A DNA stretch of 64,000 nucleotides from Bacillota bacterium (GCA_012799605.1 JAAZKX010000046.1:32908-96907); one strand, 5' to 3'. Positions 18,176 to 27,184 are shown, counted from the stretch's first letter. Made by a program: numbers and translations. The notes: generated by a model from the letters alone, not told the origin.

Positions 18176-18364
18176 ATGGCGAGAAGGCGTCGAGGCGTAA
18201 TGTCCGATAAGCTGAAGTACGAGTTAGCCAAAGAGCTTGGGGTGGCGGATATCGTTCGCCGCGAAGGCTTTGGCGGCGTAACCTCCCGCGATTGCGGGAA
18301 TCTGGTACGTTTGGCCATTGAGCGTGCTGAACGAGCATTAGCCAACCAAGAAATAAACGAGTAA
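18176..18364 (+). CDS. Alpha/beta-type small acid-soluble spore protein
   Basis: A 62-residue DNA-binding spore protein. ATG 18176 follows AAAGGGGTGAGG. It contains the two family signatures: KYELAKELGV with the GPR protease-site-like KYELAKE, and SRDCGNLVRLAIERAE at the C-terminus. The Cys in place of the usual residue in the second motif is notable but the spacing is conserved. It coats spore DNA into an A-like form and protects it from UV. Followed by a terminator. Confidence 0.93.
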   Translation: MARRRRGVMSDKLKYELAKELGVADIVRREGFGGVTSRDCGNLVRLAIERAERALANQEINE

Positions 18365-18370
18365 TGGCGT

Positions 18371-18405
18371 CAGGGCTGCCTGCGGGTGGCCCTGAGCTGT
18401 TTTTT
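18371..18405 (+). terminator. Terminator after SASP gene
   Basis: CAGGGC (18371-18376) pairs with GCCCTG (18389-18394), followed by a TTTTTT run at 18400-18405. Confidence 0.75.
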
Positions 18406-18571
18406 AGGCCTGCATAACTTTATATCCCAAAGGAGATTTAGCCTTTTGGCGGATGTTTGCAGGAATACTGCCAACATAAAGAGAAATAATTAGGCAGGCA
18501 GTAAGATTTCTTGACGGGTGCGAATGTCAAATTAAGGCCATAGTGGCACCAATGGAAAGGGGAGATAAGGT

Positions 18572-19474
18572 ATGACAAGTCTGGCTGAATTATTGGAAAG
18601 AGCCAAACAGTACGGACCGCTGGCTATTTCGGTAGCAGCCGCAGCTGATGAAGAAGTGTTAAGGGCGTTAAAAGAAGCCCAAGAAATGGGAATAGCTACT
18701 CCCTTTCTTGTCGGGTCAGAACAACAAATCAAGGAGTTAGCTGCAAAGATTGATTTTGATGTCAGCAATTTAAAAATTTATGATGAACCCAGTGCTACCG
18801 GTTGTGCTCGCCGTGCTGTTCAGCTCGTAAGCAGCGGTAAGGCTCAAATATTAATGAAGGGCCTAATGTCTACGTCCGATATTTTACGGGCTGTGCTAGA
18901 TAAGGAAATTGGCCTTAGAACTGGACGAGTATTAAGTCATGTTATGCTGTACGAACTGCCAAAGTATGAACGGTTGTTCTTCCTGACCGATGGCGGCATG
19001 AATATGTTTCCGGATCTAAGGCAAAAAGCCGAAATTATCATTAATGCGGTGGAGGTAGCCCATGCTTTGGGCATAGCGGAGCCTAAGGTAGCTGCACTGG
19101 CTGCGGTGGAGGTCGTTAATCCCGACATGCCTGCTACTTTAGATGCTGCTGCATTGGCGCAAATGGGAGCCCGGGGGCAAATAAAAGGCTGCCTAATCGA
19201 TGGTCCCCTGGCTTTGGATAATGCGATTTGTGCCGAGGCCGCGGCCCGCAAAGGTATCCGCAGTCCTGTGGCCGGACAAGCTGATGTTTTACTAGTGCCT
19301 ACTATTGAAGCCGGCAATTTGTTAGGTAAGGCCATGACTTATTTTGGCGCCGGTAAATCAGCTGGGATTATTGCGGGTACCAAAGCCCCGGTTGTATTGG
19401 TGTCCAGAGCTGACCCGCATGAAACTAAATTACAGTCGATTGCTTTAGGTGTTGTCGCTGCGGCGGCAAAGTAA
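18572..19474 (+). CDS. ptb: Phosphate butyryltransferase (phosphate acyltransferase)
   Basis: A 300-residue member of the Pta/Ptb family that exchanges CoA for phosphate on short acyl groups. Typical segments: GIATPFLVGSEQQIKELA, ILMKGLMSTSDILRAVLDKEIGLRTG, ADVLLVPTIEAGNLLGKAMTYFGAGKSAGIIAGTKAPVVLVSRAD. ATG after AAGGGGAGATAAGG. Together with buk downstream it would make ATP from acyl-CoA. The intervening iorAB suggests the acyl-CoA may come from 2-oxoacid oxidation; acyl chain preference cannot be told from sequence. Confidence 0.92.
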   Translation: MTSLAELLERAKQYGPLAISVAAAADEEVLRALKEAQEMGIATPFLVGSEQQIKELAAKIDFDVSNLKIYDEPSATGCARRAVQLVSSGKAQILMKGLMSTSDILRAVLDKEIGLRTGRVLSHVMLYELPKYERLFFLTDGGMNMFPDLRQKAEIIINAVEVAHALGIAEPKVAALAAVEVVNPDMPATLDAAALAQMGARGQIKGCLIDGPLALDNAICAEAAARKGIRSPVAGQADVLLVPTIEAGNLLGKAMTYFGAGKSAGIIAGTKAPVVLVSRADPHETKLQSIALGVVAAAAK

Positions 19475-19591
19475 TAACGGCATTTTTGCTAATTTAACAG
19501 GAATGAAGGTACCGCTAGTCGAATTAGTATTGTAAGAAGCATGGAGCATGGTAGGATGGCAGAGCTAAAACTGCCAAAGGGGGAAAAAAGC

Positions 19592-21346
19592 GTGAAATTG
19601 TTCCTGTCGGGGAACGAGGCTATCGCTCGTGGTGGGTATGAGTATGGGGCAACTTTTGCTGCAGCATACCCGGGCACGCCAAGTACGGAAATTTTAGAAA
19701 ACCTAACTTCGTACGAAGAAATCTATGCTGAATGGTCCACCAATGAAAAAGTAGCTTTGGAAGTAGGCCTGGGCGCATCGTTGGCTGGATCTCGGGTTAT
19801 TGTAGCCATGAAGCATGTAGGTGTTAACGTGGCTGCCGACCCCCTCTTTACTGCTGCCTACACCGGGGTAAACGGGGGCTTCCTGCTAGTTTCAGCCGAT
19901 GACCCAACTATGCACAGTTCCCAAAACGAACAAGACAACCGAAACGTTGCTCCGTTTGCCAAAATACCCATGCTTGAGCCCAGCGACAGCCAGGAAGCGA
20001 AAGATTTAGTCGGCCAAGGTTTTGAAATCAGTGAAAAATTTGATACCCCAGTGCTGATACGGATAACTACCCGGATTGCCCATGGTAAGGGATTAGTACA
20101 TTGCCAGGAACGGCAGCAACCGCCTGAGCTAGATTATAAAAAAGATGCCGCTAAATACTGCATGCTACCTGCTTTTGCCCGGCAAAGGCGTTTGGTGATC
20201 GAAGAACGCACAGCACGGTTGCAGGAATTCAGTGAAAACTTTCCCTACAATAAAATTGAGTGGGGATCAAAGGATGTCGGCATAATTACCTCAGGCATAA
20301 GCTATCAATATGCTAAGGAAGTTTTTGGCGACTCAGCTTCGTATCTTAAACTGACTTTAACTTGGCCCTTGCCGGAAAAGATGATTCGTGAATTTGCTGC
20401 CAAAGTTAACAAGATCTATGTGATCGAAGAACTGGATCCTTATTTGGAAACCCAAATCAGGGCTCTGGGTGTTGAGGTTATCGGGAAAGACGTAATTCCG
20501 AACATGTTCGAGCTGTCAGCCGAAATTCTACGCGAACGGATTTTAGGTCAGAAACTTCCTGAACAAGAGCTCGATGTCCCAATTCCTCCCCGGCCGCCAG
20601 TTCTTTGCGCTGGCTGCCCGCATCGACCTGTATTTTACATTTTGAAAAAAATGAAAGTCCCGGTCATGGGCGATATCGGTTGTTATGGGTTGGCTGTACC
20701 TCCGCCATTGGAAGCTGTTGATACTACTGTTTGTATGGGCGCTAGTATTACGATGGCTCATGGGTTCCAAAAAGCTAGCTCATGGCTGGGTACGAATAAA
20801 AAAGCGGTAGGTGTGATCGGGGACTCAACCTTTTTCCATAGCGGTATGACTGGTTTGGCTGACCTGGTGTTTAATAAAGGTGCTAGTGCGGTTCTTGTTT
20901 TGGATAACCGTACAACAGCTATGACCGGCCATCAACCACATCCCGGCAGTGGGATTACCGCTAAAGGTGAACCCACGCAAGAAATTAAAATCGAGGATGT
21001 AGTCCGCAGCATGGGAGTAGAGGATGTAGCTGTTGTAGACGCTTATGATTTAGACGGGGCCGAGAAAGCCATCCGGCACGCACTGGATTTTGATGGACCA
21101 TCAGTGGTAATATTCCGCCGGGCCTGTGCTCTTTTAAAAGGTCTCCCCAAACTTCCACCGCTTCAAATCGATCAAGAAAAATGTACAAAGTGTCATATCT
21201 GTCTCAGCACCGGTTGCCCAGCATTAGTGCACCATCCGGATAAAAGCGTAACCATAGATACCGATGCCTGTACCGGTTGCACTGTTTGTGCTCAGGTTTG
21301 CCCCTTTGATGCTATTGTTGAAGTTGGGGGTGAGGTTCTTGGCTAA
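19592..21346 (+). CDS. iorA: Indolepyruvate:ferredoxin oxidoreductase, alpha subunit
   Basis: A 584-residue thiamine-diphosphate enzyme subunit. GTG 19592 follows AAAGGGGG and gives KLFLSGNEAIARGGYEYG, the family start; an ATG at 19541 adds unconserved residues. Order: pyrimidine-binding transketolase-like domain (AYPGTPSTEI, EWSTNEKVALE), middle domain, the CAGCPHRPVFY segment, the TPP-binding domain with GDIGCYGL and GDSTFFHSG...LDNRTTAMTGHQPHPGSG, and a C-terminal ferredoxin domain (CTKCHICLSTGCPA and CTGCTVCAQVCPF). It oxidises aryl 2-oxoacids to acyl-CoA, reducing ferredoxin. Confidence 0.96.
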   Translation: MKLFLSGNEAIARGGYEYGATFAAAYPGTPSTEILENLTSYEEIYAEWSTNEKVALEVGLGASLAGSRVIVAMKHVGVNVAADPLFTAAYTGVNGGFLLVSADDPTMHSSQNEQDNRNVAPFAKIPMLEPSDSQEAKDLVGQGFEISEKFDTPVLIRITTRIAHGKGLVHCQERQQPPELDYKKDAAKYCMLPAFARQRRLVIEERTARLQEFSENFPYNKIEWGSKDVGIITSGISYQYAKEVFGDSASYLKLTLTWPLPEKMIREFAAKVNKIYVIEELDPYLETQIRALGVEVIGKDVIPNMFELSAEILRERILGQKLPEQELDVPIPPRPPVLCAGCPHRPVFYILKKMKVPVMGDIGCYGLAVPPPLEAVDTTVCMGASITMAHGFQKASSWLGTNKKAVGVIGDSTFFHSGMTGLADLVFNKGASAVLVLDNRTTAMTGHQPHPGSGITAKGEPTQEIKIEDVVRSMGVEDVAVVDAYDLDGAEKAIRHALDFDGPSVVIFRRACALLKGLPKLPPLQIDQEKCTKCHICLSTGCPALVHHPDKSVTIDTDACTGCTVCAQVCPFDAIVEVGGEVLG

Positions 21347-21920
21347 AGTAACTAACGTTTTGTTAGTAGGGGTAGGCGGCCAAGGTACTCTTTTAGCAGC
21401 CCGGATTTTGTCTGGTGTTTTACAACAAGGCGGCTATGACGTTAAGATGTCCGAAGTCCACGGTATGTCCCAACGCGGTGGCAGTGTAGTTACCTTTGTT
21501 CGGTATGGTGACCGGATATACTCGCCCTTAGTGGAAAAAGGCACGGCTGACCTTATTCTTTCCTTTGAAAAGATGGAAGCTCTTCGTTGGCTGCCTTACC
21601 TTAAACCGGGTGGGACGGTAGTGGTTAATGACTTTGCTTTGTTGCCGGCACCTGTACTCATGGGTAAGGCTGAATATCCGTACAACGCCCTAGAGATCTT
21701 AAAAGAACAAGCCGAAACATTGATCGTTTTAGATGCTGCTAAAGTGGCAATGGAAGAAGCGGGTAATATTCGGACCCAAAATGTCGCCCTGCTGGGGGCA
21801 TTGGCTAGCCATATGGATATTGATACCGAAATATGGCAACAGGTTATTCGCGAGAGTGTGCCACCTAAAACAGTGGAGGCTAACTTGAAGGCATTTGCAG
21901 CCGGTGGCCAACAACATTAA
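21339..21920 (+). CDS. iorB: Indolepyruvate:ferredoxin oxidoreductase, beta subunit
   Basis: A 193-residue gamma-type 2-oxoacid oxidoreductase subunit and partner of IorA. TTG 21339 overlaps the iorA stop by eight bases, with GGGGGTGAGG just upstream, giving LAKVTNVLLVGVGGQGTLLAARIL. The family motifs VGVGGQG, EVHGMSQRGGSVVTFVR and the C-terminal NVALLGAL are present. Translationally coupled to iorA and followed by a strong terminator. Confidence 0.95.
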   Translation: MAKVTNVLLVGVGGQGTLLAARILSGVLQQGGYDVKMSEVHGMSQRGGSVVTFVRYGDRIYSPLVEKGTADLILSFEKMEALRWLPYLKPGGTVVVNDFALLPAPVLMGKAEYPYNALEILKEQAETLIVLDAAKVAMEEAGNIRTQNVALLGALASHMDIDTEIWQQVIRESVPPKTVEANLKAFAAGGQQH

Positions 21921-21943
21921 GCCCAAATACAAAACTTAAAGCC

Positions 21944-21977
21944 AAAAGCACCTGGGTAATCGCCCAGGTGCTTTTAA
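21944..21977 (+). terminator. Terminator after iorB
   Basis: Perfect 13-bp stem, AAAAGCACCTGGG (21944-21956) with its complement (21963-21975), 6-nt loop, ending in TTTTAATTT. Confidence 0.92.
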
Positions 21978-22206
21978 TTTGGCCGGGGATAAATTTTGAG
22001 GCCGAGTGGCCGGATTTTAAACACTGAAGGACAGTAAATGCCTGGTCATGGTTAATATTGTTAGCCGCTTCTTGGAATAGCTCTCCTGGGGTAGGAATAA
22101 GAATTTTAACAAGAGTATCCGTTGTAGCAAAGCATTTATGAAGGGGGATAGTAGGGATAAGATTTGGCGAGCTAACTTTGAGTATATAAGGATAGGGGGT
22201 GACAAC

Positions 22207-22746
22207 ATGGAACTACCGCGGGTGAAAGCGCGATTACCGCGGGGTTTGGCCGATACTCGCAATTTACAGCTTGCAGCCCGAACTATTGTTTTTATCGTAC
22301 TTTCTGCCTTAGGGGCAATGGTAAAGGCAAGTAGTCCTGTTGGCGTTTTGACTCTGGCAGCTGCCCCGTCTTTTTTTGTTGCTTTGACCTACAGTTGGGC
22401 GGAGGGGGCAGTAGTAGCTGGTTTGGGGACAATTCTTGCGGCAGTGGTGGCTGGGTTTCCATTGGGTGTGTTTGCACATCTGTACAGCGCTGTACAAGCA
22501 GCTTTATGGGCAACATGTTTGCGTTTGGCTTATGAACAGAGTGGCCCTTTGATTGCTCTAATAAGTACTATTTTTTTGGCCGGAGTGGTTGCTGCGGGCT
22601 TACTGTGGCCCTTGGGTGGGCTACCCCTGGTCGTAGGATCATTAGCACGCTTAATTGCCAACGCAGCTTTTAACGTAGCAGCAGCGATGGCTTTGTTTTT
22701 ACTTTTTAACCGTAGTAAAGTGGTGTATGTGCGCCGACGCCATTGA
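22207..22746 (+). CDS. Small integral membrane protein, ECF S-component-like
   Basis: A 179-residue hydrophobic protein starting at ATG 22207 after GATAGGGGGTGA. About five or six membrane segments can be read: FIVLSALGAMVKA, VLTLAAAPSFFVALTY, AVVAGLGTILAAVVAGF, LIALISTIFLAGVVAAGLLWP and ANAAFNVAAAMALFLLF. The size and short basic C-terminus resemble the substrate-binding S component of an energy-coupling-factor transporter, but I do not recognise the ligand. The 229 bases between the iorB terminator and this start show no motif I can name. Confidence 0.6.
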   Translation: MELPRVKARLPRGLADTRNLQLAARTIVFIVLSALGAMVKASSPVGVLTLAAAPSFFVALTYSWAEGAVVAGLGTILAAVVAGFPLGVFAHLYSAVQAALWATCLRLAYEQSGPLIALISTIFLAGVVAAGLLWPLGGLPLVVGSLARLIANAAFNVAAAMALFLLFNRSKVVYVRRRH

Positions 22747-22766
22747 AATCGAACAGGGCCCCCTCA

Positions 22767-22795
22767 TTGACAGCGAATATTGGCGGCAGTATAAT
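22767..22795 (+). promoter_or_regulatory. Consensus sigma-A promoter upstream of fmdB-type gene
   Basis: Perfect TTGACA (22767-22772), 17-bp spacer, perfect TATAAT (22790-22795). The Shine-Dalgarno AGAGGAGGTGG starts about ten bases downstream, so the leader is very short. Confidence 0.85.
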
Positions 22796-22818
22796 AGAAG
22801 TTAGAGGAGGTGGTCAAT

Positions 22819-23010
22819 TTGCCCAGCTATGAGTTTATCTGTCGCCAATGTGGTGAACGTTTTACGGTTATGATACCGTACAGCAAGAAGGAAGAAGTAT
22901 CCTGCCCCCGCTGTCAAAGTGACAGGCTGCAGGAGCTGTTTGGATTTAGTTTTGTTAGCAGCGGCAGTGGAGGTTGCGCTGCTGCTGATGGCGGCTGTTC
23001 TTTCGGCTGA
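22819..23010 (+). CDS. FmdB-family zinc ribbon protein
   Basis: A 63-residue protein starting at TTG 22819 after GAGGAGGTGG. It has the FmdB pattern PSYEFICRQCGERF and CPRCQSDRLQELFGFSF, with four cysteines of a zinc ribbon, then a Gly/Ala/Cys-rich tail (GGCAAADGGCSFG). FmdB was first seen near formamidase regulators, but the role of these small proteins is not settled. Confidence 0.85.
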   Translation: MPSYEFICRQCGERFTVMIPYSKKEEVSCPRCQSDRLQELFGFSFVSSGSGGCAAADGGCSFG

Positions 23011-23042
23011 AGCCCTTTTTAAGGAACCGTGAGTTCCCTCAG

Positions 23043-23070
23043 CGCCTGCTTTCGGGCAGGCGTTATTTTT
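23043..23070 (+). terminator. Terminator after fmdB-type gene
   Basis: CGCCTGC (23043-23049) pairs with GCAGGCG (23056-23062), followed by TTATTTTT. Confidence 0.82.
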
Positions 23071-23164
23071 GGCAGGAACAAGAGGTGCAAATAGCGAATT
23101 TAACACACAGCAGGATGGTAGGTGAGGCTAAGCCTAATAATGACTAAGGAAGAGGAGTTGGTTG

Positions 23165-24250
23165 ATGTTGCAGCAAGATTTTCGTGTTTTAACCATTAAT
23201 CCCGGTTCTACCACCACTAAAATAGCAGTTTTTGATGGGGACAAGTTGTTTCTAGAGAAAAAAATAGAACATAAAGTCCAGGATTTAAAGGGTTTTGGTA
23301 AGGCAACCGACCAGTATGAGTACCGGCTAAATCTTATCCGCGCAGCCTTAAATGAGGCTGGCATCAGCCTAAATTCATTATCGGCGGTGGTAGGCCGCGG
23401 CGGACTGTTGAAGCCGTTGCCGGGCGGCACATTCGAGGTTAATGAACAGATGGTGGATGATTTGCTTCAGCGGCCAGCGACAGATCATGCATCGAATTTA
23501 GGTGCGGTTATTGCTTATCATTTGGCTCAAGAACTGGACATTCCAGCTTTTATCGTAGATCCGGTGGTAGTGGATGAGTATGAAAATGTAGCCAGAATTT
23601 CGGGCTACCCGGCCTTGGAGCGGCAAAGCCGATCCCACGCCTTAAATATGAAAGCCGTGGCCCATAAAGTAGCGCACGACCTGGGTAAATCGTATCATAA
23701 TTGTAAAATGGTGGTAGCCCATTTGGGTAGTGGCTTTTCAGTAAGTATTCATGTCGGTGGTAGAATGGTAGATACCACTAACCCCAACGATGAAGGGCCA
23801 TTTTCTATTGAACGGGGTGGTGATCTGCCTGTTACCCAGCTTGTATCTTTTGTCTGGGACAAGTTTCAGGCCGGTTATAGCTTGGAGCAACTACAGACTA
23901 TGTTAAGTAAAGAATCAGGGCTGTACGCTTATTTAGGTACTAAGGATCTAAGGGTAGCCGAGCGTAAAGCAAATGAAGGGGACAAGAAAGCTGATCTGGT
24001 TCTCACAGCTATGGCCTATCAAGTGGCCAAGGCTATCGGCGCCATGGCGACAGTTGCAGCGGGAGAAATTGACTGCATAATTTTGACTGGCGGGGTAGCG
24101 AATTCAAAGCGGATTACGGACGATATTGCCCGGCGAGTACAGTTTTTAGCCCCGGTGGTGGTAGTGCCCGGTGAGGAAGAGCTACCAGCTCTGGCCGAGG
24201 GAGCGCTTAGGGTGTTGCGGCAGCAAGAGAAGGCCAAAGAATATAAGTAA
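23165..24250 (+). CDS. buk: Butyrate kinase
   Basis: A 361-residue acetokinase-family enzyme making ATP from acyl phosphate. ATG 23165 lies seven bases after AGAGGAG. Motifs: LTINPGSTTTKIAVF (phosphate 1), VGRGGLLKPLPGGTFEVN, VVVDEYENVARISG, VVAHLGSGFSVSIHVGGRMVDTTN and IILTGGVANSKRI (adenosine). It completes the route begun by ptb 4 kb upstream; three other promoters or terminators lie between them, so they are not one transcript. Confidence 0.94.
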   Translation: MLQQDFRVLTINPGSTTTKIAVFDGDKLFLEKKIEHKVQDLKGFGKATDQYEYRLNLIRAALNEAGISLNSLSAVVGRGGLLKPLPGGTFEVNEQMVDDLLQRPATDHASNLGAVIAYHLAQELDIPAFIVDPVVVDEYENVARISGYPALERQSRSHALNMKAVAHKVAHDLGKSYHNCKMVVAHLGSGFSVSIHVGGRMVDTTNPNDEGPFSIERGGDLPVTQLVSFVWDKFQAGYSLEQLQTMLSKESGLYAYLGTKDLRVAERKANEGDKKADLVLTAMAYQVAKAIGAMATVAAGEIDCIILTGGVANSKRITDDIARRVQFLAPVVVVPGEEELPALAEGALRVLRQQEKAKEYK

Positions 24251-24276
24251 GCAATAGATCCTTTGCTTGGAATTTA

Positions 24277-26007
24277 TCAGCAGTGAGCTGTGACACAGCC
24301 TATGCGCCGTTCACCATCCAGGTAAACATTAAACAGGCCGGTATATACGCTGACAGCCGGGTGGCCGGTCGGTTCGGCCATACCAGCCTGCGAATTAAGC
24401 CAATCGGAATAAAAAACGTTTCCCGGTATATTGTCAAAGACTGATAGATATAAAATACCGTCAACTTCAAGATCGTGGAAAAAGCGGGTTCCGTAAGGCA
24501 ATTCAGGAACGAAATTGGCTGCCTTGATGCCCAGCTCTACAATTAAACCGGCATTGGAAATCTGGTTATAGCTAATCGGTACCCCTAGTTCGGCCTTAGT
24601 AGATCCCCAACGCCCGGGTCCAACCAAAATATACTGTTCGCCCTCTAAGCTGCGATTTATGCGCTCTATTTCCCGGGCTACGGCGGCCTTATTAGTAGCT
24701 TGTTTATATAAATATGGATCTACATAAACCAGGCGTTTTATTCCTAATAATATACCGGTGGCTAACATGCGGTTTCCGCAGAGCAAAATTGTTTCCGGCC
24801 GCAAGTTAGCCGGTATTTGAACGGCTCGATATTCCTCATAACTCGGTAGCGGGCGCATTTGAACTAAAGTCAATAGTTTTTCTTCCGGTTCATAGGCAAA
24901 CTCTATGTCCACCGGAAGCCCTAATTCTTTTTCCAGTGTATTTACCAAAGTATTGACCAGCTGAAAAAACTCCGGGTGCAATTGTGGAAACTGCTGAAAA
25001 GTAAATACTATTTTATCGGCAGGGCTGAGCTGATACAGGCCTTTGCTGTTCAAATCGGTTATTTGTTCATTTTCAGTGTTGTATAGTTGGGTATAATGGC
25101 TAAAGTAAGGATGGTATTTAGCTGCGTCTGGGTGCTGGTTAATATTAATAACCTGCACCTGATCAGCAGCCAAATCTAAAACATCAAACCTTTCCTGGGA
25201 GTATTTGGCGACCGACCAAGGCGCGTAGCCCTCGGGGCGTAAACTCAAGTCTGTCAAGGAAAATGTCCGGGCATATTCCCGGCCCACACACCGGGTTCCC
25301 AGTCCAAACACTAGCCTCAGGATCCCGTCTTCTTTTCGCACTTCGTTGGTCCAACGGCGGTAGTTCTTGGAAAAGGCTACACCCGATATTTCCGGATAGA
25401 AAAAAACACCGCGCTGTTTTCCGGTAAGCTGCTGAATCATAACAGCCATTTTGTCACCGCGCAATCCATGTTTACGGCGGTATTCAACTGCATTAGGACA
25501 GTAGATGCTGGCAAAAACCAACTTAATTGCCTGTTCCAATTTTGCCTGCCGCTCTGCCTGGGAACCCTTGTTGGCCATAAAAATAGTTTCGTATTTGCCG
25601 GCGAAAGAATAGCGCAGGTTATCTTCCAGAAGTGAGGATGAACGGATAGCAAGCGGCGAGGAAAAATCACCGATCAGTTGGGCCAACTGGGAGCGAATAG
25701 CCCGGTCAAATGCACCGTTGATAAAGGCATCTTTTATCTGGTCATAGTCCCGCCCGCTTTCTACGATTCTTTCCAGCTGATTTTGAGCGACAAAATCAGC
25801 GAATACACCAGTTGCGATATAGTAAGTTTTTGGTACAATGATTCGATTAAATAAAGGGTCATTACTTTGGCGGAGAATTTGTTTAGCGAATAAAAAACCG
25901 CGCGCTTTCCCGCCAAGTTTCCCCGGGCCGATGGTATAATCGCGGTAAAGCGGGTTTAATTGGGGATCGAAAGCTAGATAACGGGTGATTTTACTGGCTG
26001 TTGGCAT
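24277..26007 (-). CDS. PEP synthase/PPDK N-terminal (ATP-grasp) domain protein lacking the His and PEP domains
   Basis: A 576-residue protein; ATG 26007 follows GAGGGAGC, while a longer frame reaches 26145 without a good ribosome site. The PPDK N-terminal nucleotide-binding domain is recognisable: GKLGGKARGFLFA, PLAIRSSSLLEDNLRYSFAGKYETIF, QRGVFFYPEISGVAFS and VDIEFAYEPEEKLLTLVQMRPLP. The phosphohistidine swivel domain and PEP-binding barrel are absent. The last ~170 residues (VGPGRWGSTKAELGVPI and onward) are conserved in similar proteins but of unknown function. Likely an ATP-dependent phosphotransfer or ligase-like enzyme rather than a PEP synthase. Confidence 0.75.
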   Translation of the reverse strand: MPTASKITRYLAFDPQLNPLYRDYTIGPGKLGGKARGFLFAKQILRQSNDPLFNRIIVPKTYYIATGVFADFVAQNQLERIVESGRDYDQIKDAFINGAFDRAIRSQLAQLIGDFSSPLAIRSSSLLEDNLRYSFAGKYETIFMANKGSQAERQAKLEQAIKLVFASIYCPNAVEYRRKHGLRGDKMAVMIQQLTGKQRGVFFYPEISGVAFSKNYRRWTNEVRKEDGILRLVFGLGTRCVGREYARTFSLTDLSLRPEGYAPWSVAKYSQERFDVLDLAADQVQVININQHPDAAKYHPYFSHYTQLYNTENEQITDLNSKGLYQLSPADKIVFTFQQFPQLHPEFFQLVNTLVNTLEKELGLPVDIEFAYEPEEKLLTLVQMRPLPSYEEYRAVQIPANLRPETILLCGNRMLATGILLGIKRLVYVDPYLYKQATNKAAVAREIERINRSLEGEQYILVGPGRWGSTKAELGVPISYNQISNAGLIVELGIKAANFVPELPYGTRFFHDLEVDGILYLSVFDNIPGNVFYSDWLNSQAGMAEPTGHPAVSVYTGLFNVYLDGERRIGCVTAHC

Positions 26008-26037
26008 ATATAGCTCCCTCGCTCGATCTTTGCGTTT

Positions 26038-26066
26038 ATTATAGCACACCAAACTCGGGTAAGTAA
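26038..26066 (-). promoter_or_regulatory. Extended -10 promoter for the ATP-grasp gene
   Basis: On the minus strand TTACTT (26061-26066), 17-bp spacer, TATAAT (26038-26043) with a TGC extension before the -10. About 31 bases upstream of the preferred start. Confidence 0.6.
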
Positions 26067-26218
26067 GCCCTGTCTTGCAATTGGCAACAATCGGGCATGT
26101 ATGATGGTAGACTTTTTTAATAGCGATTTTAGGTTCTATTGCCATATGATGCTTGTGGGACTAAATACCGCCACAGGCTTTATTGTTTTTAAAGCCAAAG
26201 CCTGAAAGGAGAGCGTTT

Positions 26219-27184
26219 ATGGTAATAAAACTTACAGATTGGCTGCTGGCAGTTTTTATCCGGGGCCACGAGAAGGTGGAAGATCCGCAAGTTCGTGCTC
26301 GTTACGGATTTTTGGCAGCATGGATCAGCATTATTGGCAATATTATTCTTTCAGCCTTAAAGGTTATAATAGGATTGGCGCTAAATAGCGTTTCCTTGCT
26401 AGCAGATGCAGCCCATACTTTTTCTGATGTTATTACTTCCGCTGTAGTGCTGGTCGGTTTCCATGTTTCCCGGCGTCGCCCCGACCGGGAGCATCCTTTT
26501 GGTCATGGCCGGATAGAGCAGATCGCAACCCTGATTATATCGTTGTTGTTGGCTTTGGTAGGAATAAAGTTCGGCCAAACTGCGCTGGTCCGATTGCTGG
26601 ATGGCAATGAAGTTCGAGGAACAATGTTTGGAGCGGTGTTCATGCTTGTCTCTGGCTTGATTAAGGAGCTTATGGCTGCCGTTGCTTTTGACATCGGGGA
26701 TCGGATAAATTCGACAGCCCTTCGAGCGGATGCCTGGCATCATCGCAGTGATGCTATGGCCTCGGCCCTGGTGGCGGTCGCGATTGTAGCTGCTCGTTAT
26801 GGTTATCAAGCAGTTGACGCTATTTTGGGCTTAGCAGTGTCGGGGCTGATTATTTATACAGCCTTACGGCTGGGGCATGCTGCCGGTAGCAGTCTGATCG
26901 GTGAAGCACCCGATTGTGCTTTACTGGCGGAGATTGCTGCCATCGCCCACAATATACCCGGGGTTATGGATGTGCATGATGTTGTCGTACATGATTATGG
27001 TGCTCTCAAGGCCATCTCTTTGCATATCGTTGTCAGCCGCGATATCAGCTTTGTGTCCGCCCATAAAATAGCTTCCCGGGTAGAAAATGCAATCGAAAAC
27101 TGCATCAGCAGTATTGTAGTCGTTCATGTAGACCCAAGCGAAAAGAAATTGAATCCTACTAGCGCTCACCGGGATTTGCTTTGA
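26219..27184 (+). CDS. Cation diffusion facilitator family transporter
   Basis: A 321-residue CDF metal exporter. ATG 26219 follows AAAGGAGAGC. Six membrane helices can be read. The metal sites are LLADAAHTFSDV in TM2 and ALRADAWHHRSDAMAS in TM5, each with the expected Asp/His ligands, and HPFGHGRIEQI lies in the TM2-TM3 loop. The C-terminal cytoplasmic domain (PGVMDVHDVVVHDYGALKAISLHIVV) dimerises on metal binding. Zn or Mn export is likely; the ion is not fixed by sequence alone. Confidence 0.93.
   Translation: MVIKLTDWLLAVFIRGHEKVEDPQVRARYGFLAAWISIIGNIILSALKVIIGLALNSVSLLADAAHTFSDVITSAVVLVGFHVSRRRPDREHPFGHGRIEQIATLIISLLLALVGIKFGQTALVRLLDGNEVRGTMFGAVFMLVSGLIKELMAAVAFDIGDRINSTALRADAWHHRSDAMASALVAVAIVAARYGYQAVDAILGLAVSGLIIYTALRLGHAAGSSLIGEAPDCALLAEIAAIAHNIPGVMDVHDVVVHDYGALKAISLHIVVSRDISFVSAHKIASRVENAIENCISSIVVVHVDPSEKKLNPTSAHRDLL

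Noticed and set aside
22801..23106. A 101-codon minus-strand ORF opposite the fmdB-type gene
   Set aside because: Crosses the terminator and the Shine-Dalgarno of the plus-strand gene; Ala/Ser/Lys-rich with no family features.
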